Part shown: in pieces, positions 36,770 to 49,243 of the stretch
Position numbering within the stretch: position 1 is the stretch's first letter
Layout of the letters: each line of letters opens with the position of its first letter
NCBI GenBank assembly: GCA_029379385.1
Contig: CM055607.1
Coordinates: 29,013,235 to 29,077,234 of the forward strand
Length of the DNA stretch: 64,000 bases
Origin: Quillaja saponaria
Lineage: Eukaryota > Streptophyta > Magnoliopsida > Fabales > Quillajaceae
Reading direction: 5' to 3'
Notes under the pieces: generated by a model
Database searches by the model: none
The model's input: the letters and a program-made list of their open reading frames with translations, nothing else
Told to the model about the DNA's origin: nothing
Program-made: the position numbers and the translations under genes

Positions 36770-37700
36770 ACTGGCCTAAAGATATTCTTTAGAGAAGTTT
36801 TCAAATTATATGGTCTGCCTTCTACCATAATGTTTGATAGGGATGTTAAAAGCATAAGTTATTTTGGAAGACATAGTAAAAATTATTTGGTAAAATTATT
36901 TGGTATTAATTTGAAATTCTCCTCTACCTTCGACTCGCAGACTGATGTTCAAACAAGGATTGTTAGGTAGTTTGCGTGATCTTCTCAGGTGTGATGTGGG
37001 TAAAAACTAGGTAACTGAGATTTGGTGCTTTCTACTGTTGAGTTTGCCTATATCATAACTCAATTAACAAGTCTGCAGGAAAGATTCATTTTTCAGTTAC
37101 AAACCCACACCCATGTTGATCTTGTTCCTTGCCCTTTAAAACCTTTGTTTCTTTACCTGCCTAATCATTTGCTAAACACATTCATGATTTATTTGCTAAT
37201 ATTTATAAAAAGATTGCAATGAACTCGATTGATAATAAATTACTTACAATTGATGTATATCATAATGCTAAATAGTTTAATGTAAGGTGATCATGTTATG
37301 GTTCGCCTCCGTTCTGAAGGCATACCATACACATCCTCTAAGAAGATTGCATGCTAGATTTATAGGTCCTTATCTCATTATTGACAAATTGGACCTAATA
37401 CATTTAGGCTTGATTTACCTTCTCATTTGAATATTAGTCATGTTTTAAATGTGATCCTTACGGGTAACTTTGAGCATCATGTCTTGTCTTCTAATGTTCT
37501 TGCAGGTTCAGCCGTCCCCAAAATTCCATCACTCCCGTGAAAATCATGATGAGATTGGGACCACGTTACAAATACAATTGAAAATGGATGTCAGCATTTC
37601 TTAGTTGAACGGAAGAATCGTCATGTCTCCCATAATGCTTGGATTTCTAAGGATGTATTTCAACATTTGGACCCCAGCTCTAGGACAATTATTTTGTGAC
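36770..37700 (+). mobile_element. Ty3/gypsy integrase remnant
   Basis: Broken frames match the end of a gypsy polyprotein: integrase segments like LYGLPSTIMFDRD, SSTFDSQTDVQT and the following VLSTVEFAY block, then a region resembling the integrase C-terminus (GPYLIIDKL, ISKDVFQHLDPSS). Multiple stops are present and no LTRs were found. It lies just beyond the 3' end of the TGA gene, in the opposite direction. Confidence 0.72.
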
Positions 37701-37709
37701 AAACTCTAC

Positions 37710-38368
37710 GGAGTTGAATTTTTTGTTATTTGGAGTATACGGATCCCCTAGTCAAAAACTCTAGGTGTATGACTAGCAAATAAAATTATCTATTGATTTA
37801 TTATTAGCTATGTTTTATTTATTTATGACGAGGAGACTTTTAACATATTTGATATTGAGAATAGTTTTGCTCATTTGAAAAAAATATATATATAGAGAAA
37901 AGGGCCAAATAAAAGTCTAGTTGTTCATCAAAGGGCTTGAACCCAAAGAATCAAGAACATGCAACTATCCAAGGCCTGGCCAGATGTAGGTTTAATTTCA
38001 ACACCCGGCTTCAGTTTTTCTCTTTGTAGAGTGGTAGAAATTTGTCTTTTACTCTCACCAACCCAGTTACCCAAATAAAAAATAAACCACCTTCTTCTCA
38101 TTTCAACTTTCTAATTTCTTCAATTCCCCAGTCAGAAATAGCTGCCAAATTATTCATTCTCTGAGATTATTACTCCAAGAAAATTAAAAAAGTTAAAAAA
38201 TTAAAAATTCCTGGCAACCTAAAGATGAGGAAGAGAAAGCAATTCTACTATACTTCTTAAAATTTAATTTATAAAATATATTATTGTCTAACTATACATC
38301 GATCCCTAACATATAGAATATTAATGAAGAGAACATTAATTAATACTTAAAAATTTGAAAGAGTTTCT
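37710..38368. other. 3' flank of the TGA bZIP gene
   Basis: Non-coding. The part nearest 38368 should hold the 3' UTR of the minus-strand TGA gene. No other feature recognised. Confidence 0.4.
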
Positions 38369-41300
38369 TCATTCCTGCCGAGGTCGTGCCAGCCATAAAG
38401 AACTCAGAGCTCGGAGACGAAGGAAGTACTCGCCGATTGCCAACATACACCTCGCTGCTTGACGAGTTGTCAGGAGTTGATACAGCCGGTGCATGGTTTG
38501 CTGCCTCAAATTATCTGCCTGTAAGTTTTTTTGTTTTAAAAATAAACACATGCATATTAAACCATCGAGATATGTATAAATTAATTCAGACACATTTAAC
38601 CACCAAATAATAAATAAACGTTATTAAGTAACCCAACTCCAATGACTTAACTTGGCTATGAGGTATCAAACACTTAATAACCACCGACTTCTTGGCTATG
38701 GCCTATGAGAGGTTTTTATGGTCAAATTCGCTGAAGAATAATGTGAGAGAAGTAAATGGTTAAAAGTTTTTAACTTCATAGCTCCTTTGCATCCAGTCCA
38801 ATATTTAGCTTGTGCAGTTGTTCACGAATTGTTTAATATTTGAAGAAAATATAAATAATTTTATTTCATAAAAGTCAAAATAAACAAATAGAAAACATAT
38901 TCAATGAATTTATTTAATTACTAGCTAGTTTTCAACATATTCCCAATATTTTCAACTAATCTATCTTTTGATTCCAATGCCAACAACGATAATGGTAATT
39001 ACGTCATTGTTTACAAAATGAATTTAAGAAGCAAAATTTGAAAAAAGTTTAACCAGTCAACTAGTGGTTAAAATCTCACAGTCTTAATAATCAACAAATG
39101 ACTACTCAAATCTTTCTATTTTTCCTTTATTAGATTTATCAAAATAATGTTTTCCTCGCACATTTATTTGAAGGGTTCGTTGGCTATCAAATAAGAATAA
39201 TATAATAATGTAATATTATATATCTAATTAACTCTTATATAGTGTTTGACAACAACATGATAATATAGACTTATATTTTGACTCTCTCTAATTTTATATT
39301 ATACATAATAATATAAAACTATACAATGAGATAAGATAGCCTTATAATATATAACAGTATAATTATATAATCTAAGATATTATATATTGTTATATTATAC
39401 ATGAATCATATATGATGTGCCAAATAAATTTTAAATATTTAAAAATAAAATAAAAATTAGTATAAGTCTTAGACCTAAACTCAACTAGGCTAACTTTTTA
39501 TGTGGTGGTGTTTACTTGTGAAATTTATAAATTCATAATTTGAAAGCACGTGATTAGGATCCTTTCATAGTTTTCAAAAACAGAACAATGATACGTGGAT
39601 GACAAGCATAAACACAATTGAATGGGCAAAATTATGCTTCCAATTAGAGGAACTTTTGGAAGAGCTAGGTATTTTCTCTCCAAACATGACCCTATACGGG
39701 GGAGATCCATTTATAAAGCACTGTATGTGTGTTATGGGGAAATGGTCAAAAGGAGATTATGGTAAATAAGGTTCTAACTTCTAGGTGGTGTCTTCAAGTC
39801 AAACGGTTACGACCATGACATCATACAGATATGGGTCTTTTGGGATCTATTCGTATGTTCATCATATTGGTGGGGACCAACAATCTGCCGGTCTGACACG
39901 TGTACATAACTAGTGACACATATTATTATTTCTTAAATTGAGATTTTTCCAATCTTAATTAATAAAATTACTAATATACCCATCCTCAACAGAGAAAACT
40001 AAGACAAGACCACAAACACATTAATTTGATGAGAGTTGGACATGCATGGAGTAGTTCATGGTTTTTGGGAGTAGGTTTCCCTACCCAAAGAGGGACAGAT
40101 TCTTGTTCTTCACATACCCCACCATATCACTCATCATGCCTAGGGGACCACAAACATACTATGATGTTTGGTTTTATAATTAAGAAACACCTTTGGTTAT
40201 GCAATTTGTAGGCTCAATAGACTATATACGAATTTAAAAATAAAAAAAAATCATGCATGGTACATATATATAATTGGAGTACCTAGTACCTGTCTAACGA
40301 AACCTTCAAGGCTTAAGAGCTTGTTGATTGCAACGGCCATCTGCCCCATGTAATTAGTCATGTTGGGAGGAAAGCTCAACGAGTCTGAGGTTATAGTATC
40401 TGAGAGCGATTGGTTTAGAGCTTCAAGCCCTTGAGATAGAGCATCTTCTGCTTCTTGTGTAGATTGTTGCAATGCACAAATACCCATTATTTGTTGCTCC
40501 GTCAAAGGCTCAATTTGATTCAAAATGATCTACATCACATAAAAATAAACAATCCTTTTTTAATTAATTCAACTTTAGGTGAGTATTTCTCTATGTAATC
40601 AAGTACTTAGACAAGGTTACCGAGTATCTTTCCCATGTTAAAACTTAATTACATTCACATTTTTTATACACATTATCATACTCAACTCTAATTAATGAGT
40701 ATGGAGGATTCAAATCTAAACTGACAATGTAAGAATGACATCGATATCGATGATATCAATTTATATAATTATTTGCTAGAAAAGTGAAACAAAGTAAGGC
40801 ATTTGTGTATATATAGAGAGAGACCCGTGCAAAACTCCATCTATACATATATGTATGTATATGTATCAATATTATCTCTTAATCTCCAATGCATGGTTCT
40901 AACCAGAAGTTGGAGTAAGAAGTGCATGGCTTTATCAGAATAACACCTAACTCAACCCAACAATGGAAAAACCTTCACCATTCCTTTCGTCATTCATTGA
41001 TGACATTAAATTATTACATGAAATTTTCTTTCCCTAGACCCACAAATCACACTCCATGCATTTATATAACTTCCTCTACATTCTTTGCTATTTTCATATT
41101 TTTCAACGAAACTTCTTATTCTTAAAGTAAAAAAATACAAGCAATATATAATATTAATTAGTTATGATTATGACGTCGACCTGTTATGAGTTCAACCTGT
41201 AATATTAATATTTCTCATCAATTTGTGGTAATTATATCCACATACATATATATTTGATAAAACATAGAACTAATTATATTTATGTATACATTCTAAAAAC

Positions 41301-43664
41301 TTAAGTGAAAAATATTCAAGTTCAACCTTGGAATTGATAATTTATATGAGATGAGGAGCTAGCTACTTGATATAGTAAGTACCTTAATGAGTTCAGATGG
41401 CCTGAATCCACCCATCCACATGAAGCAACGTTCAGCTGGTGTTTTCCACATGCCAGAAACGAGATGGAATACATCTGTTTTGGCAACCATGCTTTTGAGG
41501 TTCAGTACTTCATCATAATGTGCCAAGCAATTGTCTACATACAACCGGAGCTCATTCTCTGGTAAATGCTCTTCCACCGCTGCTCGTAGCTCGCACATGA
41601 TACGGTGGTTTTCCTCTACCCACCTCGCATACTCAACATCGAACATTGCAGCATCTAATTCATGTTTATATAGCCATATATAGATCAAATATTCAAATTC
41701 TCAATAATTCTAATTTAGGAGCTAGCTACTGACCAACATTGATTGGACAAATTAAATTACCTGAGCTAATGTTAGTCATTGTAACAGAAGGGCCTTGCTG
41801 ATCTCCTCCCAAAGCAGCACCTCCACCAAAGAATACACCCTAAAAGTTTCAGAAAAGAAAAATCACAATTGTGTTTTAGTTGTAAAAGAATATTCATTGC
41901 AAAACTTTAGAACAGGCCATTATATTTAAATCAATTATATCTTACTTGAGATCTAGCGCGCTGTAGGTCTTGTTCGAGCTGATTAAGCCTAATCCTACTT
42001 GATTCTAGTTGCTGAACATATGCCTGAATTAAAGAACAAACAAGAATGAATTAAGTAATTAATGAAGGAATTCAATTGAAGTCATAGCTAGAAATATATA
42101 TGTTTGTGTACCTTTTTCCTAAGCCTGCTTTTCCTAGCTGCCTCTCTATTCTGAGCAAGTCTTCTGAGTGTCTGCTTAATTATAAAAAAATTAATCCGAA
42201 ATTTTTTTATAGCTCACACTCAATAACATTATGATCAATGGCATATATGTTAGAAAGCAAAAGAATGAATTAAATTAAGGGTAAGCTTAAGTACTTTCGG
42301 GTCTGGTGTTTTGGGTCCTTCCTGCTCCGAGCTTGATGTTGTACCCTTCCGATTACCGTCACGCTACCACAGTTAAGTACATGAAAATTAATTAGTTAGA
42401 CCTTCTAGCTAGTGTACAAAAATTCAAGCTTAGTTCTGAATTAAATTAGCGATTCTTAATTTATTCACATTTTTTAACCAATTAATATTAATATTAGAAA
42501 TATTGATCAAGTCCAGTAATGAAGTACCCTGGTAGATTTGGGTGCGGCGTAAGGGTCATTTCGAGGGTTGGAAAACTCCATCAACGGCTCTGATGGTGTC
42601 TTGGAAACTAATTCTGTTGTAGCCTAATTATACCAATATATATAGAAGTAAACAAATAAGAAAAATCAAATTATAATTAAAAAAAATTAAAATTAGTACT
42701 GTAATTGTAAATAGTATTAATTACCTTAGTTGATGGTGGCTCAATGTGCATAGGCTGAGATGGAAAAATATTCAAAGTTGGAGGCCTCATTCCTGATGTT
42801 GATGAATTCTCTGTCAAATTAAGCCAAAAATTTCAGCACCTAGCTATTACCAAATTGCCAAATTCGATCAAGCAGGTCATGCATTTCTACCTCTGTCATA
42901 AAATTGGACACAGGTATATAGAGAGAGAGAGAGAGAGAACTGTTTCTGTATTTTTTTTTTATTTTTATTTTTTGTAAAGAAGGCAATTATGGATCCGGTC
43001 AAAGAAAGTACGACTAGTGGCTCAGATACATGAAATCCGCTCCAAAACTGAAACATGTTTTTGCTGTGACCCAAAAACCCCTATTCCATTAAAGAATCTC
43101 TGAAACGAACAGAAGGTCCAAATTGAAAAACGAAAAAACCCAGGAGAGAGAGAGAGAGAGAGAGAGTGGTGGCAGTCACGTACGTCTTTGTTGGTCTGGA
43201 ACAGTAGTAGTTGTAGTATTGGAGACAGAGTGCTGATGGTGATGATCTTGTTGTCCATCAAGATACAGAAAAAGTGCTTGATCTAATTCACCTAAATCAT
43301 AAGCTCCACTTGTATCCTTGTTGCTGCTTCTGTTTTTCCAAGTCAAAAATAAATAAAAAGTAAAAATACATAAAATAAAAAATAATAAAAATATTAATGG
43401 TCTATAAGATGTTTGATCTTATGCTTACAAGAAGTTTCCTGGGATGGAAGATGATGAAGAAGATTGCATCATTCCAAAGGAAAATTGATGTTGGTTTTCT
43501 ATTTGATGATGATTTTGCTGGTGCTGCTGATGTTGTTGTGGAGGTAGTGGTTCCATTATTTGGGTCAATTGGTTGACACTTTTATTATTAGTAGTAGCTC
43601 CAAAGAAAAACTGCTTTACTTGCTCTTGTTCTTCTTCTTCTTCGTAAGCTGTTGAAAACCCCAT
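38369..43664 (-). CDS. TGA10: TGA-type bZIP transcription factor (TGA9/TGA10 clade)
   Basis: Eleven exons on the minus strand: 43664-43429, 43329-43184, 42810-42725, 42623-42528, 42363-42295, 42171-42112, 42023-41946, 41839-41761, 41654-41383, 40529-40290, 38518-38369. All borders are GT-AG and phases agree; the sum is 1512 bases (503 residues). The N-terminus is rich in Gln, His and Ser. A YDLGELDQAL patch resembles the FDFGELEEAI of TGA9/10. The basic region (QNREAARKSRLRKK, N219-x7-R227) and a short leucine zipper are encoded by exons 6-7. The DOG1 domain spans about 285-490 and ends RALSSLWLARPRQE. TGA proteins bind TGACG sites. TGA9/10 act with ROXY glutaredoxins in anther development. 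The last intron is 1.8 kb and very AT-rich. The TGA10 name rests on the N-terminal patch plus gene order; TGA9 is the alternative. Confidence 0.88.
38519..40289 (-). other. Large last intron of the TGA gene
   Basis: 1771 bases against mostly 80-800 for the other introns. A very AT-rich stretch (about 39175-39430) with many ATAAT and TTATA runs, bounded by a GGGTTCGTTGGCTATCAA-like phrase and a GTGCCAAATAAA phrase, may be a decayed MITE; I could not define its ends. Confidence 0.5.
42919..42938. repeat. GA microsatellite
   Basis: About nine GA units inside the second intron of the TGA gene. Confidence 0.8.
43145..43166. repeat. GA microsatellite near a splice donor
   Basis: About eleven GA units in intron 2 of the TGA gene, starting roughly 18 bases beyond the exon 2 donor at 43183. 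On the transcribed strand it is a CT tract. Confidence 0.8.
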
Positions 43665-46600
43665 TAATGGCGAAACCGCCTACTCTTCTTTGCTCCACTT
43701 CCCACCCAATTCCATCATTTCCTTAATTATTTAACATACCCACAAAAAGATATAGAGAGGAAAGAGAGAGAGAAAGTCGGTTATGATCAAAGAGAGGAGG
43801 AAGAGAAATTAGAGAAAGAGAGAAGAAGAAAGAATGGAATTGAATGCAAAGAAACAAAAGACAAACCTGCTTTTTGCTCCCTCTCTCTCTTTCAATATCT
43901 CTCTATCTGAGTGGTTTACTTTCTCTGTGAAATACTAAATTAATTTTCAGATAATAAAATCTTCTCTTCGACTTTCTCTCTCTTCTCTTTTTCTCTCTCC
44001 CTGTTGAAAAAGAAAAACAGAATATCAGGAGAAACTGTATTTATTTTAGGAAAAAAAAAAAAGAAAGAAAAAAAGTACTTTTCAAGTTAATTTTTCAAAG
44101 CCGACATGGGATGGATGGGAAATTAGAAAAACCACCTGTGGATTAGACATGAATTTTCTTTTTCTCCGGCCATCATATTATTATATAGTTTGTGAAATGA
44201 CCAAAAGGTAGCCAATGTGTTCAACTTTTACTATTGACATTTTCATGCAAACTTACACGTAGCTTGAGGCGGCTTTTGCTATTAGATTTAGTGAACCATA
44301 TCAAATACAGTACAGTTCGCAACTAATATTATACATTACAACAACAAAATGCATTCGCGATTCTCATTATGCTATATAATTGCATATGTATGTAATTTAG
44401 TCCAATCGTGTTTTACTCAAATAATTTATAATTATCTAACAAGACTGTGATTAAGTAATATAATACTTCTTAATTCAGTAGTTGAAAAAGTATTTGTAAT
44501 ATTAAGAATTCTAAAATACAGAAAAATAGTTGTGAGAAGAGACAGTCACGAACCGTATATGAGATTAAGTATAAGCCCAAAGAATGTGGTATTACTCTTG
44601 AGAAAAAATAAAAATAAAAAACATATATAGCTACATCGCGATTGTGCATAACAGCTACTTCTCTAATGTTTTTTTATTTTTTTCCCTAAAAAAACAAAAT
44701 TTGCATCCCCTACCTCAAATAATTAAGCAAGCATCTATATTGGATTATTAGCTTTCCCTATCTAAATTTCTTATTATAAAATCTCTTGTTAAATTGGAGA
44801 GGTAATATTCATTAATACACATTCACTCATTAATGTTTTCTGAAGAGGCATGAGATTACATAAATCAATTTTTGTGTTATTTTTTATTCTCTCTCTTTTT
44901 GTCTTCTATGTCAAACCATATATAGTCGTAACTGTACCTAGACAATGATATTCTTTATAACACAATAAGTTTTTACCAGGGATTTTTTTTAAAAGAAAAG
45001 AAAATGGGAAATTGGTATATTTTTAGATTGACTTTGCAATCATTTGATGTTGTGTTGAAGCCATCAAAGTCGCATTCTTGGAAAACTATATAGCTAGAAT
45101 TTATATATTTTTTTCCTTATATTATTGTGTTAAATTGTTAATTAATGTGAACTAAGTTTTATTCCAATCTCTAATTTTAATTAAAATATTAACCTCACAC
45201 AAAAGTCAATACCAATTGAAAATATTATATTACGAAATGTTTAATTGCTGCCAACAATCTTGAACCTTGTTGTCCAATGTTGCACGCAGGGAGCTTTAAT
45301 GTCTTATATATTTAATTAATGTTTAATATTTTTGTATCCACACTAGACTTAAAAGAAAATTTAAGAAATAAATATTATTGTACGATGTATGTTGCATATA
45401 TATCTATATAAACATACATAGAATTTAATTTTAACTTTTTTTTGATACATTTGAATTAAAATTTTCAAATAAATGAACTTATAATTTAAGTCAATTCTTT
45501 TGCCAAACAAATTGAAGTGTTTGAACCCACTTTTTTAATGGTACCCTGAATGAAATAGAAGGTAAAAGAAATTGTTCTAACAAAGGTCTGCAGTTTTGGA
45601 TTGCTGATTTGTTAAATATAATATACTAGGCAATCTGATAATTCTTGAATCTCATTCAAGAAAAGAGTATTTTTAACAAGAAAAAAAAAATCATAGAATT
45701 AGAGGAAATGATTTAAATCTCATGAATGAGCTAAGTACAATCTTTTCTTTCAAGTTCAGTCCAAGCATATATGTAAAATGAATTTAAAAAGTTATATAGA
45801 GGGCGGTTTATTTATGTAAACAAACAAATTTTGGATAATCCTCTTGAAATTGAAGTATTGAATTGTTTATGAACAACTTGGTGTATTTACTTAAAAATCT
45901 TAGACATGATTTTACCATGGTAAGTGAAATAAAGTTTAAATTTTTTTCTTCATTTACACCCTTATTTGAAACCCGAAAATTAAATTCCAATCCATAGGCG
46001 TTATTATACTTGGACAAACTGATGCATGTGAGATATGATCTATACGTGTTTAACATGCACTTTCTTATGCATGCGTGTAAAAAAACACATCAACAAATAC
46101 ATCTCTTGTTAATATTTCAAGCAGCTGTCATGAAACCGTCAACTAACGCCGCGTGTCAATAAGTTATTATTAATTAATTTGTGAATGATATATTGAATAT
46201 TAGAGTAAAACCGCGACTGCTCGGACATGGATGGGGAAAACTTTTTGGGAAGGTGGATTGGAGTCACCAAAAAAATCACCACCTTTCCTGCAATTTACCA
46301 ACTCCCGGTTTATTATCAACCACCCCAAAGATTAGCTTTGTGTCTCAACTGCCTTAGAAAGGGATACAAACTAAAAGAACATCCAAAAATATGATTCCAT
46401 TATTGAGAGACCTAGAATGCACTATGTTTAAGTGGGAGATAAAAGAAGCAAAATTGGATGAAAATAATTAATTCCTTCAACTTCTAATTTCTTTCTTTGC
46501 AGAAAGCTAGTGGAAAGTAAATCCTTGACATACATAGATCCTCCCTGATGATCACATGACATTTAGCAAATTTTTTCAATGCCAAGATTATGACTAAAAT

Positions 46601-46670
46601 GTTTCTATTTGTGAAGCAAGTTTAATGATATTTAATTAGAAAAATATCTTATTAATTTATAATGTTTGAT
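43665..46670. other. TGA gene upstream region
   Basis: The first 350 bases or so are CT/GA-rich (likely 5' UTR and core promoter of the minus-strand TGA gene). Beyond that it is AT-rich with no supported gene. Confidence 0.5.
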
Positions 46671-46675
46671 AAAAT

Positions 46676-46770
46676 ATATGGACGATGATCTTCGATTGCA
46701 TTGTGAATTTTTCTTTTCTATTTGATTGTTGTTCTTTTCTATATGGACGATGATCTTCGATTGCATTGTG
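46676..46770. repeat. Short tandem duplication, about 65-bp period
   Basis: The stretch ATGGACGATGATCTTCGATT and the following GCATTGTGA occur at about 46678-46706 and again at 46742-46770 with no change between copies. Confidence 0.8.
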
Positions 46771-46951
46771 AGATTTGGCATCACACACCAACAATGTGAT
46801 CATGATCACAAGTCAAAAATAATAATATGAGAAAGTCTACCCATTCAATGGATGAGATCACATTTCAAGTTAATGGAACTATTCTAATTTACTCAAGTGA
46901 CATAAATTTAAATGTATAAAACTATCAAAACTGTTGACATATATAAAAATA

Positions 46952-47208
46952 CTAGTCATGTCCATGTGCTTATGCCCGTATTTTGTGTATGTGAGAGAAT
47001 GGAGAGGTTATTATTTAAGGTGCGGAGAACGTTGAGATTAATGTTTAGTGTGTATGGGGGAGAGGGGTACTTTTTTTAATTAAAATAAATATTAGTTATC
47101 AAGTGATGTATATATTAATTAATTGTTTAAATAATTTAAATAGGTGTAATATATAATGGGATCACCATATAGAGTTTCTCACTTTTATAGTATATAAAAT
47201 AGTATAGA
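46952..47208 (-). mobile_element. Helitron-like non-autonomous element
   Basis: Read on the minus strand it starts TCTATACTATTTTATA just after an A and ends ACATGACTAG just before a T. These fit Helitron rules: 5' TC, 3' CTRR and insertion between A and T without target duplication. A GC-richer patch (ACGGGCATAAGC) lies shortly before the 3' end, where a hairpin is expected, but pairing is weak. 257 bases, no coding sequence. Confidence 0.5.
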
Positions 47209-48511
47209 TACATCTACTGGTTGCATAGTTATCAGCGTTAGGGAAGTGACTATAACAATAACATTTGAGACTGTCAATTGCAAATTCTAAATTTTTTACT
47301 TAATTTATATCCAATTTTTTGTTTATTTATCAAGTGTATATGATTTTACATTTAAAAAGCATTAGTGGGTTAGACAGTCATTATCAAAGAAGGTACCCAG
47401 GTTATATTATACTTATGAAATTTAAAAATAAAAATAAAAACACACACACACACAAACACAACACAAACATCTAATTAAATTGCATATGGTCATATAGCAA
47501 TTGGTGTGAATGAGTCTAATTATGTGTTTAAACTTGTTTGTTCTTTATTGAAAGTGACAAGATTATAATGCTACACTAAAAAAGGAGGAAGAAAAAACAA
47601 ATAATATGGATTAGGTATATCAGAACACATCAAAAGAGTAAAACAATCTAATTAACATTTATAATTATGTATAATTTAGTCTTCTTATAATTTGATTCAA
47701 TTTAGTAGCTTGGCTTTCACCAACTCCTCATCAGCTGTGTAGACATTTTTCAACCTGAAAATGACACATAAATGCGAAACCAAAACCCTAATTTTGAACC
47801 CACGTACATTTTCATTCACTTGCTCCTTGTGATTTACTTCAACAATTTTGAACCTATAATTAAAGAACTTTACATTTCATATTGATATATATAATCCATA
47901 TATGAAAATCAATTTATAAAGAATTTATTATAAACCTATGCTTTCTTAACTGATGAAAATATAAAAAATCTAGTTACTATTTCAATTCATGAGAATTAAA
48001 TCATTTTCTATTTTTATAATCTTCATAAATATCTTTCTCTTATTCGGATTAAAATTCAAATTTTTTTTTGAATAACCCGATTAAAATGAGAAATGTTGTT
48101 ATTCTCGAGAACCCAAATAGTTAACTAAGCCTATATAGAGATGATCCTTTAATTATTATAAGAATTTTAATTTAAATACTTAAATATGTATTTTATTAGA
48201 TTAGTTATTAATTATTCAACTGTATTGACATTGGGACTGTAATTTCTTCCTTGCACGTATTTTATATAGTCAATTGTTATTTTTCTTCTTTGCAGAGTTG
48301 TTAGTCATTATATATTTATAAAGTAGATTGGTTAGTATTATATTTAGTGCTGCCCTTCCTAGCTAAGTTTCTATACCTTGCATTGCTCGCTTCCTTTAGG
48401 TTTCTAGTTCTTTCTTCTTGTGTCATATTTTATTTGTTGAAGAAAAATTAGGTCACCCAATCTTATAAGTCCTTGCGTTTGCAAGAACCAAACTAGGGAT
48501 GATTCCTCTAG
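47209..48511. other. AT-rich intergenic region
   Basis: No supported gene. A CA repeat occurs around 47440-47465. Confidence 0.5.
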
Positions 48512-48822
48512 GAACATGAAGATCTATTTCTTGCCAAGTTTTTTATCATTCCTATGGAGATCTAGCAAGACCATGTAAAATGAATATATAATATATATTC
48601 ATTTTACATGTGATATACACACATAAATATATATATACTATATAAATAAAATAATTACACCTTCATCTAAATTACGAACATGAAGATCTATTTCTTGCCA
48701 AGTTTTTTATCATTCCTATGGAGATCTAGCAAGACCATGTAAAATGAATATATAATTATATTCATTTTACATGTGATATATATATATATATATAATAAAA
48801 TAATTACACCTTCACCTAAATA
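48512..48822. repeat. Tandem repeat, 164-bp unit, two copies each with a palindrome
   Basis: Unit 1 is 48512-48675 and unit 2 is 48676-48822. They are nearly identical apart from TA-run length differences. Each contains a near-perfect inverted repeat, CATGTAAAATGAATATA paired with TATATTCATTTTACATG; in unit 1 it spans 48572-48610. The transcript or DNA could form a hairpin of about 17 base pairs. No coding capacity. Confidence 0.88.
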
Positions 48823-49122
48823 GAGACTTTATTAAGCAAATTTTAATCTATTAAATTACAATTATTTAGTACTATTGATGTATCAGATCATCAAGTTTTA
48901 TGTTCAAATTCCACTATCCACTATTAACATGTAGTTAATTTTTCCCTAATTTGTGAATTGTCTCTCCCACTTTATGTGCGTGGATCCTATAAGTTGTAAT
49001 ATTAATATTGAATGTTTCTTGTTGAATTAGTATTACCGTGTTGAAATGCGATACATAATTGATGTAAATATTATATATAACAAAGAAAAAATATACATAA
49101 ATTAATAAAATTGGTAGGTGAT

Positions 49123-49243
49123 GTGTGCACGGCAAAAAACCCCTCCGTGTACGAGATCCTTCTCTAAAAGGGCAGTGGGCCCATGTAGCACCCACCTCGT
49201 AATATAGAAATTCGTGTACGGAGTAGTTTTCCTCCGTGCACAT
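49123..49243. mobile_element. Short MITE or foldback element, about 120 bp
   Basis: The left arm starts GTGTGCACGG and continues AAAACCCCTCCGTGTACGA; the reverse complement of the right arm reads ATGTGCACGG and AAAACTACTCCGTGTACACGA. The arms are about 35 bases with few mismatches. The centre holds a GGGCCCATGTAGCACCC stretch, GC-rich for this neighbourhood. No target duplication was confirmed. Confidence 0.65.
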
